A stretch of 64,000 nucleotides of DNA from NCBI GenBank assembly GCA_016868035.1, contig VGID01000001.1, positions 128,289 through 192,288 on the forward strand, given 5' to 3'. Under the pieces are notes generated by a model. It worked only from the letters and a program-made list of their open reading frames with translations. It made no database searches and was not told the DNA's origin. Positions within the stretch are counted from its first letter, which is position 1. Each line of letters opens with the position of its first letter. This DNA is from Betaproteobacteria bacterium. Lineage in GTDB: Bacteria > Pseudomonadota > Gammaproteobacteria > Burkholderiales > SG8-41. Shown one piece after another: positions 40,872 through 55,933 of the stretch. The position numbers and the translations under genes are program-made.

Positions 40872-42197
40872 ATGACGGCCGGAAACCCCTCCTCGCGCAA
40901 CCCTGCGCAGTCTGCCTCCGGCGCGGACAGCCCGCCGCAGCGCATCGGCAAGTACGAGGTGGCGGGGGAGCTGGGGCGCGGAACTGCGGCTGTCGTCTAC
41001 CGCGCACGGGACCCCTTCGCCCGGCGCGACGTCGCGATCAAGGTGTTCCCGCACAAGGAATCCGAAGGCCTTCAGGGACGCTACCGCTCGCTGTTCCTCA
41101 CCGAAGCGGCCCTGGTAGGCAAGTTGAGCCACCCGCACATCGTGCACATCCTCGATGCCGCGGTCGAGGAAACGTTCAGCTACGTCGTGATGGATTACGT
41201 GCGCGGCCACGCGCTGGTCGACCACGCCGCCGCCAGCAACCTCCTGCCGCCCGAGAAAGTCGTCGAAGTCATCTTCAAGGTGAGCCGCGCGCTCGAATAC
41301 ATGCACCGCCATGGCGTCATACACCGCGACATCAAGCCGGCGAACATCCTGATCGCGGAGCCGTTCGACGTGAAGGTCACGGATTTCGGGATCGCAATGC
41401 TCGCCGACGTGACCCGCACCAATCTGATGAACGTGGGCTCCCCGGCGTACATGTCTCCGGAGCAGCTGCTGGAGGAACCGCTCACCCACCAGACCGACAT
41501 CTACTCGCTCGGAGTGGTGATGTTCCAGCTGCTCACGGGCCGCCTGCCTTTCACCGCGTCATCGTACCCCGCGCTGATCTACCAGATCCTGCACCACGAG
41601 CCGCCCCCGGCCCGGACGTTCCGGCCGGACCTTCCGGACGGGTTCGACGAAATCATGGAGCGCGCGATGCAGAAGGACCTGCGCGTGCGCTACCAGAGCT
41701 GGATGGAGTTTGGCGCCGACCTCGCCGTGCTCGCGCGCCACCATGACGCTCCACGGGAGGATTTTTCCGACACGCGGAAGTTCCACACCCTGAAGGGCCT
41801 CTCGTTCTTCCGCGACTTCCGGGAAGTCGAGATCTGGGAAGCCATGCGCATTGCGTCATGGTACCGCATGCGGGAGAGCACCGTGATCATCAGGGAGGGC
41901 GACACGGGCGACGCCATCTTCTTCCTGGTGGAGGGCGAGGTCGAGGTCTCGCGCGCCGGCAAGCCGCTCGCCGCGCTCAAGCCGGGTGACTGTTTCGGAG
42001 AGATGCTCTATTTCACCGACGACATCGCCTCGCGCACCACGACCATCACCGCGAAGCGTCCGGTGCAGGTGGTCGAGATCAAGGCGGCGGCGCTCTCTGA
42101 CGCGAGCGACGCGTGCCAGGTGCAGTTCAACAAGGCCTTCATGCGCGTGATGATCGACCGCCTGACCGCGGCCAACCGCAAGCTCTCGGAGCGCTAG
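40872..42197 (+). CDS. Serine/threonine protein kinase with C-terminal cyclic-nucleotide-binding domain
   Basis: VIHRDIKPANILIAEPFDVKVTDFGIA; EGDTGDAIFFLVEGEVEVSRAGKPLAALKPGDCFGEMLYF. Confidence 0.9.
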   Translation: MTAGNPSSRNPAQSASGADSPPQRIGKYEVAGELGRGTAAVVYRARDPFARRDVAIKVFPHKESEGLQGRYRSLFLTEAALVGKLSHPHIVHILDAAVEETFSYVVMDYVRGHALVDHAAASNLLPPEKVVEVIFKVSRALEYMHRHGVIHRDIKPANILIAEPFDVKVTDFGIAMLADVTRTNLMNVGSPAYMSPEQLLEEPLTHQTDIYSLGVVMFQLLTGRLPFTASSYPALIYQILHHEPPPARTFRPDLPDGFDEIMERAMQKDLRVRYQSWMEFGADLAVLARHHDAPREDFSDTRKFHTLKGLSFFRDFREVEIWEAMRIASWYRMRESTVIIREGDTGDAIFFLVEGEVEVSRAGKPLAALKPGDCFGEMLYFTDDIASRTTTITAKRPVQVVEIKAAALSDASDACQVQFNKAFMRVMIDRLTAANRKLSER

Positions 42198-42335
42198 CGC
42201 GCAGCTCCGCAAAAGTACGTCACGGTTCGGCACGAAGTGGCGGGCGACGGCATGAACGATGCAGGGCGTGTGGCCGGTCCCGTTCCGCCGCGATCCGCGC
42301 TCATCGGAAATTTTTTCCAGAAAGGAGCCTGAAAC

Positions 42336-43094
42336 ATGACTACACACGGGAAGGTCGCCGTCGTCACCGGTGCGGGCAGCGGCATCGGGAAAGCATCCGC
42401 GCTCGCACTGCTCCGCGATGGCTGGTGCGTCGCGCTCGCCGGGCGCCGCGGGGAGGCGCTCGAGCAGACCGCGAAGGAGGCGGGCAACGCGCGAGAGCGT
42501 GCGCTCGCGGTTCCCACCGACGTCACGAAGCCCGACGCAGTGAAGGCGCTGTTCGCGAGGACCGTGGAGAAATTCGGGCGCGTGGACGTGCTGTTCAACA
42601 ACGCGGGCGCCAACGCGCCGGGCATCCTGTTCGAGGACCTCACGTTCGAGAAGTGGAAGGAAGTAGTGGACGTGAACCTGAACGGCATGTTTTTGTGCGC
42701 GCAGGCGGCCTACCGCGTCATGAAGGACCAGGACCCGCGCGGGGGGCGCATCATCAACAACGGCTCCATCTCCGCCCTTGCGCCGCGGCCCGATTCCGCC
42801 CCCTACACCGCGACCAAGCACGGGGTCACCGGGCTCACCCGTACGATCGCGCTCGACGGCAGGAAATACGACATCGCCTGCTGCCAGGTGGACGTTGGCA
42901 ACGCCATGACCACGCTCGCGGCGCGCATGTCGAAGGGCGTCAAGCAGGCGAACGGCACGACGGCGGTCGAGCCGATGATCGACGTCGAGGACGTCGCGCG
43001 CGCGGTGCTCTACATGGCGAACCAGCCGCCCGGCGTGAACGCCTACCACGTGATGATCATGGCGACCAACATGCCCTACGCCGGGCGCGGTTGA
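42336..43094 (+). CDS. SDR-family oxidoreductase
   Basis: [40 protein letters not shown]. Confidence 0.92.
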   Translation: MTTHGKVAVVTGAGSGIGKASALALLRDGWCVALAGRRGEALEQTAKEAGNARERALAVPTDVTKPDAVKALFARTVEKFGRVDVLFNNAGANAPGILFEDLTFEKWKEVVDVNLNGMFLCAQAAYRVMKDQDPRGGRIINNGSISALAPRPDSAPYTATKHGVTGLTRTIALDGRKYDIACCQVDVGNAMTTLAARMSKGVKQANGTTAVEPMIDVEDVARAVLYMANQPPGVNAYHVMIMATNMPYAGRG

Positions 43095-43170
43095 TGCCGG
43101 GCGCCGGCTCCGCGCTCACGCGGGCGTTTCGCGATTCACAGGCTGCGATCCGCGTTTCACGGTCTCCGGG

Positions 43171-44421
43171 ATGGCCAGGCGCCCCCACGCGCTGGTGATC
43201 GGCGGTTCGCTCGGCGGCCTGCTCGCGGCCGGCATGCTGCGCGCGGCGGGCTGCGAGGCCACCGTGTTCGAGCGTGCCGCGGACGATCTCGCGAGCCGGG
43301 GCGCCGGCCTGGGCACCCGCGACGAGCTGTTCCTGGTGATGGAGCGCATCGGGATCGCGGTGGACGCATCCATAGGCGTTGCGGTGCCGGAGCGCATTTG
43401 CCTCGACCCGAGCGGGCGCGTCACCCACCGCATGCGCCTGCCGCAGACGATGAGCGCGTGGGCGCGCATCTACCGCTTGCTCAAGGACGTGCTTCCCCGG
43501 GAGCGCTACCGCCCCGGCATGGCGCTCGAGCGCGTGGAGCAGGATGCCCGCGGCGTCACCGCGGTCTTTAGCGGCGGCGCGCGCGTAACGGGTGACCTGC
43601 TCGTCGGCGCCGACGGCATCCGCTCCACCGTGCGCGCGCAGCTATTGCCCCAGGTCCAACCGCGCTACGCGGGCTACGTCGCGTGGCGCGGCATGCTCGA
43701 GGAGCGCGAGATCCCGCGCGATATACACGCGCAGATCTTCGAGCGCTACACGTTCTGCCTGCCGGAAGGCGAAATGATGCTCTCGTATCCCGTGCCAGGG
43801 CGCGACGACGACACGCGCCCGGGCCGGCGCGGCTACAACTTCGTGTGGTACCGCCCGACCGAGGAGCGCGAGGCGCTCGCGCGCCTGTGCACCGATGCAA
43901 GCGGGCGCTGCCACGGCGTTGCAATCGCCCCGCCGCTGATCCGGCCGGAGCTCATCGCGCAGGTGCGCTCGGAGGCGCGCGCACTGCTCGCGCCGCAGGT
44001 CGCGGAGGTCGTGGCGCGCACCGCGCAGCCCTTCTTCCAGGCGATTTTCGACCTCGAGTCGCCGCAAGTCGCGTGCGGGCGCGTCGCGCTGCTCGGGGAC
44101 GCCGCTTTCGTCGCGCGGCCCCACGTCGGCATGGGCGTGACGAAGGCGGCGCTCGATGCTCAGTGTCTGGGCGATTCCATCATCGCGGCCGGCGGCGACC
44201 TCGATGCCGCGCTTGCACGCTACGACCGCGAGCGCCGGCATTTCGGCGCGCGCATCGTCGCGCACGCCCGGCGCCTCGGCGCGTACCTCGAGGCCCAGCT
44301 CAAGCGGCGCGGGCAGCGCGAGGTTTCCGAGCTCGAACAGCGCCCCGAGCGCGTGATGCGCGAAATCGGCTCCTCGGCGGTGGACCTGCGCGAGTTCGCG
44401 TCTCCGCGCGGCGCGAGCTAG
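43171..44421 (+). CDS. FAD-dependent monooxygenase
   Basis: ALVIGGSLGGLLAAGMLRAAGCEATVFER; VALLGDAAFVARPHVGMGVTKA. Confidence 0.88.
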   Translation: MARRPHALVIGGSLGGLLAAGMLRAAGCEATVFERAADDLASRGAGLGTRDELFLVMERIGIAVDASIGVAVPERICLDPSGRVTHRMRLPQTMSAWARIYRLLKDVLPRERYRPGMALERVEQDARGVTAVFSGGARVTGDLLVGADGIRSTVRAQLLPQVQPRYAGYVAWRGMLEEREIPRDIHAQIFERYTFCLPEGEMMLSYPVPGRDDDTRPGRRGYNFVWYRPTEEREALARLCTDASGRCHGVAIAPPLIRPELIAQVRSEARALLAPQVAEVVARTAQPFFQAIFDLESPQVACGRVALLGDAAFVARPHVGMGVTKAALDAQCLGDSIIAAGGDLDAALARYDRERRHFGARIVAHARRLGAYLEAQLKRRGQREVSELEQRPERVMREIGSSAVDLREFASPRGAS

Positions 44422-45401
44422 TCGAGACGCATTTCCCGGATCACCGGAGTGAACTGCCGCATCTGCCGCAGCACCATGTCCCACTGCTCCTGCGGCGAGG
44501 AGCCGACCGGCTCGGCGGCGAGGTCGGCGAACCGCTTCTGCAGGTCGGGATGGCGCACGGCGGCCGCAGTCTCGCGCTGGATCCGCTCGATCACCGCGCG
44601 CGGCGTCTTCGCCGGCGCCAGCAACCCGTTCCAGCCCTCGAATTCGAGGGAACCAAAGCCCAGTTCGCGCACGGTGGGCACGTCGGGCAGCGCCGGGATG
44701 CGCTTCGAGCCGTTGGTCGCGAGCGCCTTCAGCTGCCCCAGGCGGATCTCCGCGAGCGAGCTGGAGAGCTGGTCGCCGCCGATCTGGATGCGCCCGCTCA
44801 GGAGCTCGAGCTTGAGCGGCGCCGCACCTTTGAAAGCGATATGCTCCATGTCCACTTTCGCGTCGCGCTTGAAGGTCTCGCCGATGACGTGCATGACCGA
44901 GCCGGGCCCGGTCGAGCCGTAGTTGTACTTGAGGCCCTTGCCGCCGCGCAGCAACGTCCCCAGGTCGCGCAGGTCCTTCGACGGCACGCTCGGATGCGCG
45001 GTGATCACGAACGGCACGTAGACGGCGATCGAGACGCCCGCGAAATCGGTCTCCGCGTTGAACGGCGAGCGCTTGGCGAGCGTCTGCGCGACGGACGAAA
45101 GCGGGAAGGTGATGTTGCCCATCAGCAACGTATAGCCGTCGGGCGCAGCCTTGGCCACGATGTCGGCGCCGAGCGCGCCGCCCGCGCCGCCGCGGTTGTC
45201 CACCACCACCGGCTGCCCCATCGACTCGCTCATGCGGCTCGCTACCATGCGCGCGACAATGTCGGTGGTCCCGCCGGGCGGGAACGATACGACGATGCGG
45301 ATCGGCTTGACGGGGAACTTCTCCGCGGCCGGCGCGAGATTCGGCGCGAGGGCGGCGATAACCAGAACGACGGAGCCCAGCAACTTCGTGCTCGTGAGCA
45401 T
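44418..45401 (-). CDS. Bug/TctC-family substrate-binding protein
   Basis: FPVKPIRIVVSFPPGGTTDIVARMVA; VVDNRGGAGGALGADIVAKAAPDGYTLL. Confidence 0.92.
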   Translation of the reverse strand: MLTSTKLLGSVVLVIAALAPNLAPAAEKFPVKPIRIVVSFPPGGTTDIVARMVASRMSESMGQPVVVDNRGGAGGALGADIVAKAAPDGYTLLMGNITFPLSSVAQTLAKRSPFNAETDFAGVSIAVYVPFVITAHPSVPSKDLRDLGTLLRGGKGLKYNYGSTGPGSVMHVIGETFKRDAKVDMEHIAFKGAAPLKLELLSGRIQIGGDQLSSSLAEIRLGQLKALATNGSKRIPALPDVPTVRELGFGSLEFEGWNGLLAPAKTPRAVIERIQRETAAAVRHPDLQKRFADLAAEPVGSSPQEQWDMVLRQMRQFTPVIREMRLD

Positions 45402-45535
45402 GGCGCCTCTCCTTGGGTGGACGGCCTCCCGGCCATAAACACCCGCCCAGCGGGAGCGGCGGGAGGCGCTACAAATCTACCCCGCCGCGGGACCGGATGC
45501 AAATACGCGTCCGCGGCCCGTCGGGCCGGGCGTTC

Positions 45536-46570
45536 TCAGCCCATTACCAGCGCGGCGCGCGCGGTCACGAGGCCCTTGTCGAGGCGCTGGTGGATGGCCT
45601 CCGCCTGCTCGAGCGGCACCTTCTCCGTTACCAGCGGAAAAAGCTCGCCGCGCGCGACAAGATCGAGCGAATCGAGCACCTCCTGGCGCGTCGCGTAGCG
45701 GCTGCCGAGGATCTCGATCTCCTTGCGCAGCGCCTGGGCGGGCTCGACCCGGAACGGCTGGCTGTTGCCGCCGAGGCTCACGAGCCGGCCGCCCTTGCCC
45801 AGAGCCGCCAGCCCGGCCTCGAGCGTGGACGTGCTGGAGACGAAGTCGATCGCGACGTCCACGCCCTTGCCGCCCGTCAGCTCGAGCAACTGCTCGGCGA
45901 CCTTGCCCTCGGAGGCGTCCACGGCCGCATCCGCTCCCGCCTTGAGGCACGCCTCGAATTTGGAGGCCATCACGTCCACCGCGATCACCTTCCGCGCGCA
46001 CGCCCAGCGCGCGACCATCGTCATGTGCACCCCGAGCCCGCCGCCCGCGCCGAATACCGCGACCGTGTCGTAGGGAGTGACGCGCGCCCTGCGGATCACT
46101 TTCACCGGGGTTGCGATCGCGTCGGTGATGACCGCGACCTCGGCAGGATGCTTGCGCCAGTCCAGTCCCGGCGGGAGCTTCAGAAAGTTCCTGGCCGGCA
46201 GCTTGATGTACTCGGCGTAGCCGCCGTCCACCTCGCGCCCCACGTAGCCGCCAAAGTGGTCGCACAGGGTCTCGCGGTTCACCCGGCACCAGTAGCAGTG
46301 CCCGCAAGTGAGGTAGAAATAGGCCGTGACGGAGTCTCCGATCTTGAGCCCGCTCACGCCCTGCCCCAGCGCAACGATCTCGCCGGTGATCTCGTGGCCG
46401 AGGATACGCGGGTACTCGACCGGCACCCGGCCCGTCCGCGTGTGATGGATGGTGAGGCCGGCTCCGCACGCGAGCACCTTCGCCACGGCCTCGCCTGGCC
46501 CGGGCACCGGATCCGGCACGGTCTCCAGCGCGAGCGGCGTGTTCTTGCCCTTGAGCACCATCGCTTTCAT
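45536..46570 (-). CDS. Zinc-dependent alcohol dehydrogenase
   Basis: GHEITGEIVALGQGVSGLKIGDSV; CGHCYWCRVNRETLCDHF. Confidence 0.9.
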   Translation of the reverse strand: MKAMVLKGKNTPLALETVPDPVPGPGEAVAKVLACGAGLTIHHTRTGRVPVEYPRILGHEITGEIVALGQGVSGLKIGDSVTAYFYLTCGHCYWCRVNRETLCDHFGGYVGREVDGGYAEYIKLPARNFLKLPPGLDWRKHPAEVAVITDAIATPVKVIRRARVTPYDTVAVFGAGGGLGVHMTMVARWACARKVIAVDVMASKFEACLKAGADAAVDASEGKVAEQLLELTGGKGVDVAIDFVSSTSTLEAGLAALGKGGRLVSLGGNSQPFRVEPAQALRKEIEILGSRYATRQEVLDSLDLVARGELFPLVTEKVPLEQAEAIHQRLDKGLVTARAALVMG

Positions 46571-46657
46571 TCCGAACTCCCTCGTTGTTCGAACCGCGCA
46601 CATTCTACGCTTGCCGCGCGCGGCGCTAGAATGGGCACCATGGGGAGCCACGCTCAC

Positions 46658-47389
46658 ATGGCCACCGCCCATTTCCGCTTTCACGGCGAGCTCTCCGGGT
46701 TTCTTGCGCGCGAGCGCCGCGGCATGGGATTCGACCATGCCTGCGCGCGCGCCGCCAGCGTGAAGAACGCCATCGAATCGCTGGGCGTGCCGCACACCGA
46801 GGCCGGCCGGCTGCTGGTGAACGGCAAGCCGGCGACGCTCGCGCGCGCCGTGCGCGAGGGCGACGTGATCGAGGTCTACCCGCACGCGGCGCCGGAGGGC
46901 TGCGATGCGGGCGAGGCGCCGGCGTTCGTCGCCGATGCGCACCTGGGCGGGCTTGCGCGCCTGCTGCGCATGCTGGGCTTCGACACCGCCTACGACAACA
47001 CCCTGGCCGACCGGGACATCATTGATCTCGCGGGCCGCGAGGGCCGCATCGTGCTCACCCGCGACCGCGAGCTGCTCAAGTGCCGCGATGTGCTTCGAGG
47101 CGGTTTCGTGCACGCGCGCAAGCCCGAGGTGCAATTGAAGGAGGTCGCGACCCGCTACGGGCTCGAACGCGTGATGCGGCCCTTCACGCTGTGCCTGCAC
47201 TGCAACCTTCGGCTGGAAGCGATCGCCCGCGCCGCCGCCGTGGAGCGCGTGCCCGGGCGCATCGCCGAGCGTTACACCGAGTTCGTGCGCTGCCCCGGGT
47301 GCGAGCGGATCTTCTGGCAGGGCTCGCACTGGGAGCGCATGCGCGCGATGCTGGGTGCTTCGCTGGCAGCCAAGATACCGGACGGGTGA
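46658..47389 (+). CDS. Mut7-C RNase domain protein with N-terminal ubiquitin-like/MoaD-like domain
   Basis: ADAHLGGLARLLRMLGFDTAYDN; VLTRDRELLKC; CLHCN...CPGCERIFWQGSHWERM. Confidence 0.87.
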   Translation: MATAHFRFHGELSGFLARERRGMGFDHACARAASVKNAIESLGVPHTEAGRLLVNGKPATLARAVREGDVIEVYPHAAPEGCDAGEAPAFVADAHLGGLARLLRMLGFDTAYDNTLADRDIIDLAGREGRIVLTRDRELLKCRDVLRGGFVHARKPEVQLKEVATRYGLERVMRPFTLCLHCNLRLEAIARAAAVERVPGRIAERYTEFVRCPGCERIFWQGSHWERMRAMLGASLAAKIPDG

Positions 47390-47456
47390 TTCCTCGCGCG
47401 GCTACCCGGAGCGCCGCCCCGGAATTTTCTCCAGGCCGGGCGGCGTGCGCCCGTCC

Positions 47457-47915
47457 CTACCGTCCGCTGCGCAGCCGTTCGAGCTCGCGCCGGGACTCCG
47501 ACACCGCCTGCTCGAGCGACTTCTGGCGCTCCCAGTAGGCTTCCGTGAGGCGGCTCGCGCCCCCGGCGGTGCCGATGCGCTCGCCGGACAGCGGCTCCTT
47601 GCCGGCAGCGAGCGCGGCTTCCGCCTCGCGCAACGCCTTCTCGGCCGCTCTCACGGCGTCGTGTTGCTGCTCCCTCTTCAGGCGCTCGGCCTCCATCTGC
47701 TTCACGAAGCCGGCCTCACGCGCGGGCGAGACTTGAACGCCGGTCGGGGCCGTATCGGTTTTCACCGGCTCGACTTTCACAGCCCCCGGCGCGGGCTTGT
47801 CGCCGTAGACGATCCGCCCGTCGGGCATCGTGGACTTGTAGAGCGTCTGCGCAGCGGCGCTCGCCAGCGCCCACAGCGCGACGACACAGCAGACGAATTG
47901 CGAGACGCGATTCAT
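47457..47915 (-). CDS. DUF4124-domain periplasmic protein
   Basis: LYKSTMPDGRIVYGDKPAPGAVKVEPV. Confidence 0.78.
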   Translation of the reverse strand: MNRVSQFVCCVVALWALASAAAQTLYKSTMPDGRIVYGDKPAPGAVKVEPVKTDTAPTGVQVSPAREAGFVKQMEAERLKREQQHDAVRAAEKALREAEAALAAGKEPLSGERIGTAGGASRLTEAYWERQKSLEQAVSESRRELERLRSGR

Positions 47916-48034
47916 GTTGCCGATTATATAGGCGCCGGCACGTCGGTGCCTTGCGGTTAGAATAACACCTGTGGCAACGAGGTCGCCGCGGCGCCCCTCC
48001 GCAACTTTCCTGTCCTGAACGGTTTCGCCTCCCG

Positions 48035-54040
<6,006 letters not shown>

Positions 54041-54246
54041 CGCGCGGTTCCCCAAAAAAGAAATCGGACGCGCGCGCCAAACTCGTGTATAGTGCGCGCC
54101 AGGGTTTCTGTTTCGCGTCATCCGGTTAGCGTTTCAGTCGTTTCACGGTCCATTCCGGACCGTCGAATCACCCAGCCTGGCATCGCATCTGCCTGAACCG
54201 GTTTGGAAGGCTCGTCCTTCCCGGGCCGACCATTCAGGAGAAATTT

Positions 54247-55713
54247 ATTAGCACGTCATTTGCAAGCCTCGGCCTGTCGGCCGGGCTCACCCGCGCCGTC
54301 GCCGAGCAGGGATACACCGAACCCACCCCCATCCAGGCGCAGGCCATTCCGGTCGTGCTCGCCGGGCGCGATCTGCTCGGCGCCGCCCAGACCGGCACCG
54401 GCAAGACCGCCGGATTCACATTGCCGCTGCTGCAGCGGCTTGCGGCGCAAGCAAGCGCGAGCTATTCGCCCGCGCGCCATCCGGTCCGGGCGCTGATCCT
54501 CGTGCCGACCCGCGAGCTCGCGGCGCAGGTGCAGGAGAGCGTCCGCGCCTACGGCAGGCATATAAAGCTGCGCTCGACCGTGATCTTCGGCGGCGTCGGC
54601 TTCAACACCCAGGCCGACGAGCTGCGCCGCGGCGTGGACATCGTCGTCGCGACTCCCGGACGCCTGCTGGATCACGTGCAGCAGCGCACCATAGACCTGC
54701 GCCAGGTAGAGATCCTCGTGCTGGACGAGGCCGACCGTATGCTCGACATGGGCTTCATCCCTGCCATTCGCCGCATCCTCGCCTTGCTCCCGGCGAAGCG
54801 CCAGAACCTGCTGTTCTCGGCGACCTTCCCCGAGGAGATTCGCAAGCTCTCCGGCTCGTTCATGCGCGACCCGGCGACCGTCGAGGTCGCGCGGCGCAAC
54901 ATGCCGGTCGAGCTTATTGCACAGGTCGCGCACCCCGTGGACCAGGGGCGCAAGCGCGAGCTGCTCGCGCACCTCGTCAAGACCCGCGACTGGCGCCAGG
55001 TGCTTGTGTTCACCCGCACCAAGCATGGCGCAAACCGGCTCGCCCAGCAGCTCGAGCGCGACGGCATCGAGGCCGACGCGATCCACGGCAACAAGAGCCA
55101 GCCCGCGCGCACGCGCGCGCTGAAACGCTTCAAGGACAACGAGCTGCAGGTGCTGGTCGCCACCGATATCGCTTCGCGGGGGCTGGATATCGAGGAGCTT
55201 CCGCACGTGGTCAACTACGACCTGCCGCACGTACCGGAAGATTACGTGCATCGCATCGGCCGCACCGGCCGCGCGGGGGCATCGGGCGAGGCGGTGTCGC
55301 TGGTGTCCGGCGAGGACCGCCCGCTGCTCTCCGCGATCGAGCGCCTGATCAACCGGCGCATCGAGCAGCGCATCGTGGCCGGCTTCGAGCCCGGACTATC
55401 TTCCTACGCGCCGGCGTCCCGGCCGGACCAGCACCGCCATCCGCACCATGGGCGCCGGCAGCCATCCGCCCCGCGGCCGGCTCGCGGCAGCGACGGGGGC
55501 CGCAAGCCGGGCAACGGACAGGAGCCACGGCACGAGCCACACACCCCCACGCAAGGCCGGTGGTCCGGACAGCAGCAACCGCATTCGCAGGGCCGGCAAC
55601 CCGCGCCATCGCGGCAGCATCCCCAGCACGAAGACGGACAGCCCTCACCGCAGCGCGCCCGGACGCAGCAGTTTCCGGCGCTCTTCGGCACCCACGACCG
55701 CAAGGTTCGGTAA
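54247..55713 (+). CDS. rhlE: DEAD-box RNA helicase RhlE; probable non-canonical ATT start
   Basis: AGGAG-AAATTT-ATT AGC ACG TCA TTT GCA AGC = (M)[63 protein letters not shown]. Confidence 0.88.
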   Translation: MSTSFASLGLSAGLTRAVAEQGYTEPTPIQAQAIPVVLAGRDLLGAAQTGTGKTAGFTLPLLQRLAAQASASYSPARHPVRALILVPTRELAAQVQESVRAYGRHIKLRSTVIFGGVGFNTQADELRRGVDIVVATPGRLLDHVQQRTIDLRQVEILVLDEADRMLDMGFIPAIRRILALLPAKRQNLLFSATFPEEIRKLSGSFMRDPATVEVARRNMPVELIAQVAHPVDQGRKRELLAHLVKTRDWRQVLVFTRTKHGANRLAQQLERDGIEADAIHGNKSQPARTRALKRFKDNELQVLVATDIASRGLDIEELPHVVNYDLPHVPEDYVHRIGRTGRAGASGEAVSLVSGEDRPLLSAIERLINRRIEQRIVAGFEPGLSSYAPASRPDQHRHPHHGRRQPSAPRPARGSDGGRKPGNGQEPRHEPHTPTQGRWSGQQQPHSQGRQPAPSRQHPQHEDGQPSPQRARTQQFPALFGTHDRKVR

Positions 55714-55820
55714 GGGCGGCAGCCGGCGGCGCCTCTCTTGCGCCGCCCCTGCCCCGGTCGCTCTCGCGCCCGCACCGCCGCCGCGGCCGCCGCGCGCCCG
55801 GCGTTCGTTGAACCTGTTCC

Positions 55821-55834
55821 TTGATTTTGGTCAA
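55821..55834 (+). promoter_or_regulatory. FNR/CRP-family-like box
   Basis: TTGATTTTGGTCAA, one mismatch to TTGATNNNNATCAA. Confidence 0.5.
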
Positions 55835-55933
55835 ATCATTACGGGGAAAACCTGAGAAACTCCCTGCAAGAAGGGAGTGTTATCATTTTTCCGGACGGAA
55901 CCCGGCCGTCCACAAGAAAACCCGCGGGAGAAC

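Noticed and set aside
37679-40951. 1090-aa antisense ORF opposite the RND permease
   Set aside because: Low-complexity R/H/E/D-rich translation typical of the reverse frame of a high-GC gene; no recognisable domain, and the opposite strand encodes a clear RND protein.
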